From: Priapulus caudatus
Lineage: Eukaryota; Priapulida; Priapulimorpha; Priapulimorphida; Priapulidae
DNA length: 21,064 nt
Direction of reading: 5' to 3'
NCBI RefSeq assembly: GCF_000485595.1
Contig: NW_014577533.1
Location: 109,687 to 130,750 of the forward strand
In this document: in pieces, positions 1 through 8,989 of the stretch
Position numbering within the stretch: position 1 is the stretch's first letter
Layout: every line of letters begins with the position of its first letter
Program-made: the position numbers and the translations under genes
Notes under the pieces: model-generated
Told to the model about the DNA's origin: nothing
What the model saw: the letters and a program-made list of their open reading frames with translations, nothing else
Databases searched by the model: none

Positions 1-40
1 ATATATATAATATATATATATCATAAATTATATATATATA
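1..40. repeat. (TA)n-rich tract at window edge
   Basis: Alternating TA dinucleotides with a few interruptions, cut by the window start. The next ~130 bases are AT-rich with no gene. Confidence 0.8.
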
Positions 41-170
41 GAAGGAAAGCAGGTATAGGAATAAGGGTGTTTTAAAAGTTTAATTGATCAAGCTTTTCAG
101 AATTACATTTTATAAGAGTAGCAGGACTAACAAATACATACAAATGCGATTATAGATAATCAATTGTAGT

Positions 171-372
171 CACACATGTGTGTGCGTGAAAAAAAGAAAT
201 GGTATGTGTGCGTGTGATGTGTGGAAAATGTGTGTGTGTGTGTAGTTGTAGTTGTTGAAAAACTGTAGTGTGTGTGTGGTGTGTTTGTGTGTGGTGTGAA
301 TGTAGTGCGTGTGTTTGTGTGTGTGATGTGTGTGTGTGTGTGTGTCTAATGTATGTGTGTGGTGTGTTTTGT
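171..372. repeat. Degenerate (GT)n microsatellite
   Basis: The plus strand is mostly GTGTG runs broken by GTAGTTG, TGAAAAAC and similar units. The small open frames over this tract (His/Thr-rich on minus, Val/Cys-rich on plus) only reflect the repeat. Confidence 0.85.
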
Positions 373-840
373 GCAGTGTGTATAATTGCGTGTTCTATTT
401 GTCGTCGTATTTCATTGGACAACGCGGCGTTATTGTAGTGATTATTTATTTCTATAAGCCATGTAATTTGTTTATGATATATTATGATGCTTTCGATGTC
501 TTGCTGACCTGAATGAGAGATGTAATCTCGAAAAGTTGTCAATTAACTTTACACCAACTAATTCATATTCACATTGACTTTGTTTTAGATATATAAATAT
601 ATAATAATTATAATATATTATAGATATATATATTGCTGGCAAGCTCGTCGCGGTTAAGTCGCTTAGTTGGTTCTCGACATCGCAATCAGGCAGCGCACTG
701 CCGTCGGGATTCAGAATTTTTCGGATCTCGCATCAATCGTTAGTCGAATGCGACCTCGAAGATTGTTCGATGGTGCGTGCGGATCCAGAGCAATCTTCTA
801 TATGCTGGATCGTGAACGCTGTCGTGATCGGCTTTCTGAA

Positions 841-1215
841 CTATTGACGCTGTACGTTGACCTTAATTGCTTATCGGCATGCCGCTGTCGTGACGTTTTC
901 CTCATCAGGTGACGCTGTCGTGCGACTTATCGATGACATGTGGGGGGCAGTTGTCAGGGACGCTATTCCTGATCGTGACAAGTTAGGTAGTGACGTTTTC
1001 CTGAATCGTGACGCATGTTGTGAACGCGTCTCCTGACGTAGAGTCTGTGACAGCGTATTGACGGCTTATCACTGACTTCGTGGACGCTGTCGTGCGTTCT
1101 CATGACGAAAATTGTGACGCGTCATTAGACGTCTAATTTGACCCGTTGACGCATCGTGACGCTCATTTCATCTGATGAAGCTGTTGTGTGACGTTCTCCT
1201 GTCGTGACGGCTATC
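841..1215 (+). repeat. Decayed repeat field dense in TGACG, plus-oriented
   Basis: By eye about 13 copies of TGACG lie on the plus strand in roughly 370 bases, mostly as TGACGC or TGACGTT followed by TGTCGTG, TTCCTG or similar. Only about one copy of the reverse complement CGTCA is seen. The recurring phrases 'gacgctgtcgtg' and 'tgacgttttcct' suggest an old tandem array that has diverged. No credible protein is encoded. TGACG is also the CRE/ATF half-site, so a regulatory role is possible but not shown. Confidence 0.55.
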
Positions 1216-1734
1216 GGCAGTTCTCGCCGAGCTGATCCGGCGCGCCCTCCGCTGTAGTCCGTATATTCGTTTCATTCTCACCGAGTAGATGGCAGGTCGT
1301 GGTGCGCAGGGTGTCGGCCACGGTGGTTAGGTTCGCTCGGCTACGAAGTAGATCTGTCCACGATATTCGATGATGTTCTGAACGCGCAACGCTGGCGGAC
1401 ATTCCGGGCGGACCGTTGGCACCTCGAATGAATATTCAGGTGATGCTGTGTTCGACAAGGACAAGGATGTGTGACATGTCACTGTACTGGTGTCGTGAGC
1501 GGGCGTAAGTCACGGCGGATGGTGACATTGCCGAAGAGCTCTTGCTGTTTCAAGTTGCTGTAGCTGTGTTGTGTGTTGATAGATGGCGACTAGAAGTCCT
1601 GACGGCATGTTCGCATCAATTAGTAAGAAGCCCAGGTATGTTGAGCTAGTAATAGGAGGTGTTACAGTAGCAAATGAGCGAATGTTAACGACATAAACCT
1701 GAACGATCTTGGGTTCTGATCTTCTTTATTTCTC

Positions 1735-2235
1735 TCGTTCTATATTATCTATCTATTTCTATTCTATCTTCTATCATATCTATCTATCTATCTAATTATC
1801 TACTCTATCTATGCATATCTATCTATCTATATATCTAATTAATTTATCTTCATTATCTATCGAGCTTATCTATCTATTTATCGATCGATTTATATCTAAT
1901 CTAATCTATCTAATCTATCATATCTATCTATCTTCTATCATCTATCTATATATCTATACTATATATCTAATCTATCTAATTATATCTTCTCTTTAATCTA
2001 ATCATATTATTATCTAATTCTATCTATTATCTATCTATCTATTCTTATCTATCTAATCTATCTATACTAATCTATCTATCTATAAATATTATCATATTAT
2101 CTATCTATTCTTTCTATCTATCTATCTAATCTATCTATATATCTATCTATCATATCAATTTATCTAGCCTAGTTAGACTAGCTATCGATCATATCTTCTA
2201 TCTATTTATCTAATGGATCTATCTATTTATTCCAT
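1735..2235. repeat. (TCTA)n / GATA-type tetranucleotide microsatellite
   Basis: About 500 bases of TCTA/ATCT repeats with frequent 1-2 base interruptions (TCTAAT, TCATA). The reverse strand reads as GATA repeats. No coding potential beyond repetitive Ile/Tyr/Leu frames. Confidence 0.9.
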
Positions 2236-2239
2236 CTTC

Positions 2240-3520
2240 CCTCTCTGAATTGTCTCTTTCTCTCCTCGAGCGATCAATGATCTGCTTGTTACATAAACCT
2301 GTGAGTGACAGTAGATAGCAGTCGCACTTTCTGATCTTCGCTAGGACTGTCAGTAAGGTCTGGACAGCTAAGCAGTTCTTGATCGGCCCTTATCTCCAAG
2401 ATCTGGCACTGGCTGGTCTAGAGGCAATTTGAAAAGACGATTGCGAATTTTCAGCTAAACTTACTATACACGTCTGTCACGTTGAAATGTCAACTGACAG
2501 ATACGCTGACTGTGATGAATGATTGCTTGGTGGAAGAGGTAACTCTACCAGTTCAACATAAGTTCAGTGTAAAACACATTTCGACACACACTGTCTGTGC
2601 AAGTGTATGCGTTTCTGTGCGCATATATATAAGAAAGAAGACTTAATATCTAGACCTTAAAATGCGGGTTGATGATGGATCGCAATAATGTGGTCTAGCC
2701 GATTTAGGTCTGTAGTGAAATATGAGAGAGTCGCTAACGGCGATTTCATTTTAGACAGCGTCATATTGAGAGTTTATTGGAACGCAGGACGTTGGCGTTC
2801 GCTTGGAAACGTCATATTAGGTTTATATTTATGCAACGGGGTTGATAGCTAGAGGAACATAGAAGTTAGGAAATGGAAAATCATTTACAAGCTGCAGAAT
2901 TAACGACTGTGTGGCGCATTGCGTGAACTATATTTCAAGGTCTATTAAGTGGACATGCTTGCAAGAAGATGATACAGATGGTCTGCAACCGAGTGTGTCA
3001 ATAAAATTATGATATATTTTAATTGCAAAGTAAGACATAATGTCCAGTAATGATTTCGTGAGTTCACTATGCGCTAATAGAGTTGCCTTCAATATACATG
3101 AGCAGAAGCTCATTAGTTACACTTATCTCATATTGCACTACTCATGGACACCATCTATATATGTGAATATAATTATATTCAAGAAACATTTCTTTGGACT
3201 GATTTGATAATGTATATGTATCTATTTGTGCATTAGTAATTTAAGGCAAGGGACTGTGGAGGTGCAGTAAGCCGCCAATTAAGTTAGCGACAGGTCGCGG
3301 TTGGTGCTGAAAGGAGCGATTAAATGTTATAATAATGTTGAATAAGTAACTTAATAAGATTAATAAGTTAATAGGTTAATAAAGTAAACTGTATAGTTAA
3401 ATGTAAGTATATAGTGTAAAGGCAGATATATAATGTTACTTCAATTACTTTTTTGCTAACTGATATTATATGCCCCAATTTGTAATATATACAATTTATG
3501 ATAGGTTATTGTGTGGTGTC
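2240..3520. other. Unique AT-rich sequence, no gene seen
   Basis: No ORF with protein-like composition. An imperfect hairpin at 2473-2501 has arms TCTGTCA and TGACAGA, inner arms GTTGA/TCAAC, a one-base bulge and a 4-base loop. A 9-base direct repeat CGTCATATT occurs at about 2759 and 2811. The 3300-3400 part is rich in TTAATAAG-like units. Nothing was recognised. Confidence 0.6.
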
Positions 3521-3529
3521 TGTGTATTT

Positions 3530-3635
3530 TGTATGTGTGTGTGTGTTGTGATGTTTGTGAATGTGTGTGTGTGTGTGTGTGTGTAGTGATGATATGTGTA
3601 GTGATGTGTGTGTGTGTAGTATTGTATGTGTAGTG
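3530..3635. repeat. (GT)n microsatellite
   Basis: GTGTG runs with TGATG and TAGTG interruptions. The minus-strand His/Thr frame across it is an artefact. Confidence 0.85.
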
Positions 3636-3989
3636 TGGGCCACGCCTCACGCGCATGTGTTTATAATTATTATTATATTTATATATTTTATATTGCCTGG
3701 CTGATTTTCATGTAACTTTCTTTAAGGTCATATTTTATATAATATTATATAATTTATATAAATAATCATATAAACATAAAAGTAAATATTAGATTTTATG
3801 AGTGCTTTAATTAATTAAACGAGCTATTCATTTAATGTACATCTCTTCATCTAGCTTCAGAGACTTGGAATAGACACGTAATAAAAAATTACATGCGTTA
3901 CAGATAATCGAATGATATAATTACACAATTCGGGCGTATTGCATGAGAAGACACACAGGACCGCAGCACACAGTACGCATATGACGCAG

Positions 3990-4052
3990 GCACGCACGCA
4001 ACACAAAATACACCACCCACACACCGCACACACCACCGCACACACAACACCC

Positions 4053-4115
<63 letters not shown>

Positions 4116-4118
4116 ACA
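3990..4118. repeat. (CA)n microsatellite
   Basis: Interrupted CACACC/CGCACAC units grade into an almost pure (CA)n run at about 4056-4117. All ORFs over it in several frames are repeat artefacts. Confidence 0.9.
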
Positions 4119-4343
4119 CCATGGTTGCAGTATTGCAATTTTATCACAAATAAATCTGTGTATACATCACAAGATATAATGATACAATAATATTAAGATA
4201 ATATTTTACGTAGCCCCACATTCCTTTTTACGCTGGTTCATTCATAATAAGCGTCTCAAAATAACGGATTGTTTACATCAATAGTCTCATGGCAACGCAT
4301 TGTACTGTAATGCCCATGTTTCAGAATACAATAAAAACCCCTA

Positions 4344-4403
4344 GTATAGGCACAGACTAACGGATAGGTTAACGCATAGGTATCCGTTAGTCTGTGGTAT
4401 AGG
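4344..4403. mobile_element. Micro-hairpin insertion (46 bp, CA...TG) with 7-bp direct repeats
   Basis: The insert is 4351-4396. Its arms CACAGACTAACGGATA and TATCCGTTAGTCTGTG are perfect 16-base reverse complements around a 14-base loop. It is immediately flanked by the direct repeat GTATAGG at 4344-4350 and 4397-4403. This is the architecture of a target-site-duplicated snapback element. It lies about 210 bases upstream of the ADAM10-like CDS. It encodes nothing. The same architecture recurs at 8126, 8440 and 17405. Confidence 0.75.
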
Positions 4404-4615
4404 TACGTTAATTATTTCAATGCGTGAATGTTAATTGGTATGCTGCCATTTTTATAGTGAGTAATCTTAGTCTAGAAAGGTCACAGAACCTTCGAACATT
4501 CTAACATATTGTTCGAAATAATTCTAATGCAATGAACAATCATTTTCGAGCAGTTGATGAGTTTTTACATAATCTGTGAAGCGACAGGTTCTGAGTGTGC
4601 CAGGGAGAGTTAAGT

Positions 4616-7084
4616 ATGTCTCACATATCTGCTAGCATCCAACTCGGAGCACTTCTTTTTGTCGCTGTCCTCGCACGTCGAACGTGTTCGTCGAGAAACC
4701 TAAGTGCGTCGGCGAATCACTACGAAATCGTCGATGACGTAAACATCCGGTTTCGTCCGGACGGCGACGTCAATACGTCCCCGGACCCGTCTTCCCAAAA
4801 CAGAATCGAAATCACATTCACGGCGATGCGCAAAACCTTCAAGCTGATCCTCGAAAATGGCGACGGAGTGCTGTCGCGCGATGCAGCGCTGCTCTCCGGC
4901 GACGGGGCAGCGCTGGGTGTCGGCCGGGAGCTGTCGCGGTGTTTCTATCGCGGGGAGTTGGAGGGCGACCCTCGCTCGTTCGTTCACGGCGCTCTCCTTA
5001 ATGGCTCGTTCAGCGGTGTCATCCACGCGCCTAGCGACACCTACTACATCGAACCGGCGGCCGAGCATCCAGAACTCGCAGCTTCCGGCAATCGCAGCGC
5101 CGCTCACGTCGTCTTCACACAAAGCGACGATGACGACGTCGGCGCGAACGCCACGCATCGCGCGTGCGCGTCGGCGAGACTCGAGGAGCGACTCAGATCA
5201 CTGAAGCCGTTCGTGGTCGTCGAGCCGACAGCGAGTCGTCGCTCCTCGCGCGGCCGACGTCCGCGCCGCAAGGTAGCGCCGTCGGCGCGCAGCTGCATGC
5301 TGCACGTCGTCGCCGACCACACGTTCTACGAGCGCGTCGGCAGGTCGGACGACAACGCCACCGTCGCCGAGATGATCTTTCACGTCGAGGAGGTCGACGC
5401 CATCTTCCGCGCGACCGACTTCGACGGCGACGGCGACGTCGACAACGTCGGTTTTGTCGTCGGCGCCGTGACGATTCACCGCGACGCGTCGGCGCCGGAC
5501 TACGCTCTTGCCGGTCACCATGGCGACGCAGAGGATGTTCTCTACAGCTTCTCTAACTACGACTTCGACGACCATTGCCTCGGCGTACTCTTCACCTACC
5601 GCGACTTCACCGAGGGCGTCATCGGGTTGGCCTGGCTTGCCGATCCAGCTTTCGATGGCATCCCGGGCGGGATATGTCAGCCGAGAGCGACACTGACGAC
5701 GGACAACAATCACTACAGCTTCAACACGGCGCTCGTGACGTTCGTCAACTTCGGAGTGACGCTGGGTCGACAGATCACCGTCAACACACTCGCGCACGAG
5801 ATCGGCCACGCCTTCGGTAGTCCGCACGACCCGGTCATTATCGACGTGTGCGCTCCCGGCGGCGAGTCGGGCAACTACATCATGTACGCGAGCGCCGTGT
5901 CGGGCCGCCAGGTGAACAACAATCGCTTCTCGGCGTGCAGCCGACGCAGCGTGCACGACGTGCTGGCGATGAAGTCCGAATGCATCGTCGACGGATCGGA
6001 GCCGGTGTGCGGCAACACCGTCGTCGAGTCGGGCGAGGAGTGCGACTGTGGCGCCACCTCGCTGTGTCCGCACGTTGACGCCTGCTGCGCGCCGCAAGGG
6101 GGCGTCGGCGACGTCGAAGAATGCACAGTGCGCGTCGACCTGGGCTACGCCTGCTCGCACCGCTCGCACGCCTGCTGCAGCGCCACCTGTCAGGTCGTCG
6201 GAACGCAGCAGCGGCAGCTGTGCCGCAACGCGACCGAGTGCGCCGCGAGCGCTTACTGCGATGGCGCCATTAGTCGCTGCCCGCCATCGGCGCACCGTGA
6301 CAACGGCACGGCGTGCGGGTACGGCGTGAAGACGTGCTCTCTAGGAGAGTGCGCGAGCAGCGTCTGCAAGGACAACAACCTCGCCGACTGCTTCTGCACG
6401 CGAAACGCCGACGACATGTGTCGCGTGTGTTGCATCGATGCGACGACCGGCGTCTGCCTGCCAGCGCCGCGTATCGGCCTCGAGGGGAACCACACGCGCA
6501 AGCGCGACGGTCAGCCGTGCAACGAGTACAAAGGTTTTTGCGACGACACGTCGGCGTGCGTGACGGGCGACAGTGACGACCTGCGACAGCGCGTCGACGC
6601 GCTCGTCACGACGACGCTGTCGCTCTGGCTGCGCGACTACTGGTTCTACGCGATCGTTGCCGTCTTCGCCATCGTCATCGTCTCGCTGTCGCTGTTCACG
6701 ATGCACGAGCGACGCAAGCACGAGCCGTTCCGCGCGATGGCGTACGGCGCGGCACGCATGAACGACCTCTGGCGGGAGGCGCAGCGACAGAAGCGCGCCA
6801 TACGGGAGAAACTCGGCGAGCTCGAGCAGCAGCACCATCTAGCGACGGCGGGGGAGATAAACAAGGCGTCGGCGGTGACGGTGATGGGCAGGCTGGGCGC
6901 GCTGTTTCCGACGGCGCCGAAAAACATGATCTGCCGCGTCGTGTGCACGTCGACGTGCGAGGACGTCGCCGTGAAGCACCTGATACTGCGCGGCTATCCC
7001 ATGCAGCGATTCATACGACGCCAGACAGGTGGCGCCACGTCGTCGCCGACCGACACAGCGTATAGTAGCGAGGTGGACAGCTAA
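4616..7084 (+). CDS. ADAM10: ADAM10/Kuzbanian-like membrane metalloprotease, intronless
   Basis: This is a predicted zinc-dependent membrane sheddase of the ADAM10 (Kuzbanian) subfamily, which in animals cleaves Notch and other surface proteins. The start is the first in-frame ATG, with A at -3 and an in-frame TGA at 4592-4594, giving 822 aa. Order of parts: a hydrophobic signal peptide (about 8-20); a prodomain with candidate cysteine-switch C184; furin-type RPRR at 215-218; a metalloprotease domain from about 225 with HEIGHAFGSPH at 394-404 followed by D405 and the Met-turn YIMYA (421-425). A Cys-rich disintegrin/cysteine-rich part runs from about 464 to 650 (VCGNTVVESGEECDCG at the start). 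One transmembrane helix lies at about 675-696, then a 126-residue cytosolic tail. GSPHD and the NGD-type layout without an EGF module match ADAM10 better than ADAM17, from memory of the family. Human ADAM10 is 748 aa with a much shorter tail and many introns. Here one GC-rich exon carries everything, so it may be a retrogene or a lineage with intron loss. The frame is intact, so it is likely functional. Confidence 0.93.
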   Translation: MSHISASIQLGALLFVAVLARRTCSSRNLSASANHYEIVDDVNIRFRPDGDVNTSPDPSSQNRIEITFTAMRKTFKLILENGDGVLSRDAALLSGDGAALGVGRELSRCFYRGELEGDPRSFVHGALLNGSFSGVIHAPSDTYYIEPAAEHPELAASGNRSAAHVVFTQSDDDDVGANATHRACASARLEERLRSLKPFVVVEPTASRRSSRGRRPRRKVAPSARSCMLHVVADHTFYERVGRSDDNATVAEMIFHVEEVDAIFRATDFDGDGDVDNVGFVVGAVTIHRDASAPDYALAGHHGDAEDVLYSFSNYDFDDHCLGVLFTYRDFTEGVIGLAWLADPAFDGIPGGICQPRATLTTDNNHYSFNTALVTFVNFGVTLGRQITVNTLAHEIGHAFGSPHDPVIIDVCAPGGESGNYIMYASAVSGRQVNNNRFSACSRRSVHDVLAMKSECIVDGSEPVCGNTVVESGEECDCGATSLCPHVDACCAPQGGVGDVEECTVRVDLGYACSHRSHACCSATCQVVGTQQRQLCRNATECAASAYCDGAISRCPPSAHRDNGTACGYGVKTCSLGECASSVCKDNNLADCFCTRNADDMCRVCCIDATTGVCLPAPRIGLEGNHTRKRDGQPCNEYKGFCDDTSACVTGDSDDLRQRVDALVTTTLSLWLRDYWFYAIVAVFAIVIVSLSLFTMHERRKHEPFRAMAYGAARMNDLWREAQRQKRAIREKLGELEQQHHLATAGEINKASAVTVMGRLGALFPTAPKNMICRVVCTSTCEDVAVKHLILRGYPMQRFIRRQTGGATSSPTDTAYSSEVDS

Positions 7085-7089
7085 GGCGG

Positions 7090-7186
7090 CGCGACTCGCA
7101 CGCGCGCACGCACGCACGCACGCGCGCACGCAGGCGCGCACGCACGCACGCACGCACGCACGCGCGCACGCACGAACGCGCGCACA
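7090..7186. repeat. (GCAC)n tract just after the protease stop codon
   Basis: GCACGCAC repeats with CGCG and AGGC interruptions begin within about 10 bases of the stop codon, so they fall in the presumed 3' UTR. A (GTGC)n tract in opposite orientation begins about 190 bases downstream. Confidence 0.85.
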
Positions 7187-7359
7187 CATAATGTTTAACT
7201 GCGTCAATATCTAGGTGTCTCGCTGTTCATCGTTGGTGGTGAGAAATGTCACACACAGGTGTCTTTGTGGTTTATTGTTTATTGGTCTTGTGTGTTCTTT
7301 CTGTGCTTATTTGAATTTCACAGATCAAACGCTTGAAGAGCCTAAATCGAGTTTGCGAG

Positions 7360-7365
7360 AATAAA
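7360..7365 (+). promoter_or_regulatory. Candidate poly(A) signal AATAAA for the ADAM10-like gene
   Basis: The first canonical AATAAA I see downstream of the CDS, about 275 bases after the stop. A G/T-rich (GTGC/GTTTGTG) tract follows at 7377 onward, which could serve as the downstream element. No transcript evidence is available. Confidence 0.45.
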
Positions 7366-7371
7366 ATCACG

Positions 7372-7506
7372 CACATGCGTGCACACGTGCGCGCGTGTGT
7401 TTGTGTGGTGTGTGCGTGCGTGCGTGTGTTTGTGTGGTGTGTGCGTGCGTGCGTGCGCGCGTGTGTTTGTGTGGTGTGTGCGTGCGTGCGTGCGCGCGTG
7501 TGTGTA
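7372..7506. repeat. (GTGC)n / GTTTGTGTGGTGTGTGC higher-order repeat
   Basis: Alternating blocks of (GTGC)n and GTGTTTGTGTGGTGT occur about three times with a period of ~40 bases. It is complementary in type to the (GCAC)n tract at 7090-7186, so the two could pair in a transcript. Confidence 0.8.
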
Positions 7507-7509
7507 ACC

Positions 7510-8110
7510 CCGGTTTTACCCTGGTAAATCCATCGACTGGCGACTCGTGTATTTCTACGACACGCGAACTAACATAGAGATAAAAGCGACTGTAAAATAT
7601 CTCCAACACACAATTCTGGTTTTAAATGCTCGACAACATGATTAAAAAAAGCTAGCGTGACGGCGGTTATTTCCTTCGTGCAATTTCATGAATTGCCTAC
7701 ATCCTGGCCAGGCATACAGCTGCAATGCCACTTCCTCGCGATTTTAAAGAAACTGCTGTGCTTATTTCGTACGCGAATAAACGCAGTTATGAAACGGTTT
7801 ATAATAATACGTATTACTCGTATTACGTAGATGTTTTTTTTGGTGGCTAAATAACTATAATCGTAGTGACGTGTAGCGGATGCGATGTTCTTTTCTGGCA
7901 GGAGATGAAATGCGCATGCCAACTGAAAACGTTTGCCTAACGCAACAATTCTATGGGTTCTCTAAACCTTTAAAACTCTCAAATTCAACTTTCGCATCTC
8001 TGCCAACTCATCTACCCTCTCACACTATTGTAATGATAAATGGTGCTGTGTTCGCCCTTTGACCAACAGCAACTTCCACGGAATAAACTGGCATGCAGCC
8101 AAATGCAGAT
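7510..8110. other. Unique AT-rich 3' flank, no gene seen
   Basis: No ORF over about 80 codons and none with protein-like composition. Only small inverted repeats such as TAATACGTATTA were noticed. Confidence 0.55.
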
Positions 8111-8118
8111 CTAGATGC

Positions 8119-8188
8119 ATCGTGTCAAGAGCACGAATTATACAATCATACCTGAATGTATTAATGTATGATTAGCTCTTGATCGTGT
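8119..8188. mobile_element. Micro-hairpin insertion (56 bp, CA...TG) with 7-bp direct repeats
   Basis: The insert is 8126-8181. Its termini CAAGAGC/GCTCTTG are a perfect 7-base inverted repeat. An inner stem AATCATAC/GTATGATT is separated from the outer stem by an 11-base bulge on the left and one base on the right. Direct repeats ATCGTGT at 8119-8125 and 8182-8188 flank it exactly. The stem is less perfect than in the related insertions, so this may be an older copy. Confidence 0.62.
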
Positions 8189-8333
8189 ATATCACACATC
8201 GACATTTTGCCATTACGCTGACTCTAGCAGATATATACGTTCGATTGACGTATAGGCAAATCCAGTGAGGTGCTCGTTTTCCCTGCCACAGCTTGCCTTT
8301 AACAATACCTGCAATCAGGATTGCGCGCGCGCG

Positions 8334-8334
<1 letters not shown>

Positions 8335-8426
<92 letters not shown>
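8335..8426. repeat. Long pure (GT)n microsatellite
   Basis: An almost uninterrupted GT run of about 90 bases, ending in GCGTGCGTG just before the micro-hairpin at 8440. Confidence 0.95.
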
Positions 8427-8429
<3 letters not shown>

Positions 8430-8432
8430 CGT

Positions 8433-8484
8433 GTAATATCAGGAGCGTATAATGACAAATGTCATTATACGCTCCTGGTAATAT
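8433..8484. mobile_element. Micro-hairpin insertion (38 bp, CAGGAG...CTCCTG) with 7-bp direct repeats
   Basis: The insert 8440-8477 is two perfect 18-base complementary arms around a two-base (AA) centre. It is flanked by GTAATAT at 8433-8439 and 8478-8484. Extending the sequence outward gives direct, not inverted, identity, which separates the duplication from the hairpin itself. It abuts the end of a (GT)n microsatellite. The termini CAGGAG/CTCCTG are shared with 14864-14910 and 17405-17493. Confidence 0.8.
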
Positions 8485-8489
8485 GTAAT

Positions 8490-8920
8490 AACCCAAGCTG
8501 GGTACGCCTGAGTTCCAAGGTTAACGCAACACGGTATTAACTCGGGGTTCAGTGAAAGTAAAAGTGACCTTGAGCTATCTCCGTGATCACCGTGGAAACC
8601 GCTGCTGCAGTCGTTTATACCCATAATTTGTGTGTCATGGACGTCACTTTCGACACAGCTGTGAAATCATGGCTAGTAATATCGGGCTTGATAGTTGGCA
8701 GCTCTGAGCGCTTTAATCGAAATTAATCGTCGCTTCAATTGCTCGCCTTCGATTCTTCTTCCGTCAGTTTGCTCGCGAGATTTATTCGCTAATTTGCCAC
8801 TGGTTTGCTATATGTTTTTCTGGCGATTCATAACGGGTTTGTGCTGCGGGCTCTTTAATTTGCTGCTCGGCTAGATTATGTTTTGTCTCGGCTAGTGACA
8901 GTGTAGGTGCATCGATCGTT
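8490..8920. other. Unique sequence, no gene seen
   Basis: Mixed composition with T-rich stretches near 8740-8850. No credible ORF, RNA gene or repeat was recognised. Confidence 0.5.
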
Positions 8921-8989
8921 CATTGGCTGATGTAGTGATGATTTATTTGATTCCATCGGTCATAACAGTTCGCCTATCCGTCTGCCCGC

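Noticed and set aside
2473..2501. TCTGTCA...TGACAGA hairpin as a further micro-hairpin insertion
   Set aside because: Good stem but no flanking duplication and wrong terminal bases.
4493..4519. TTCGAACA/TGTTCGAA hairpin upstream of the protease gene
   Set aside because: No flanking direct repeats and no CA/TG ends; 8-base arms are not remarkable in AT-rich DNA.
4595..4615. Extended GTG-start version of the ADAM10-like CDS (seven extra residues)
   Set aside because: GTG is not a normal start in animal nuclear genes. The first in-frame ATG at 4616 has A at -3 and is directly followed by a good signal peptide.
5198..6295. 365-codon minus ORF and other frames inside the protease gene
   Set aside because: Shadow frames of the GC-rich CDS. 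Arg/Ala/Val-rich without motifs, while the plus frame has all ADAM motifs.
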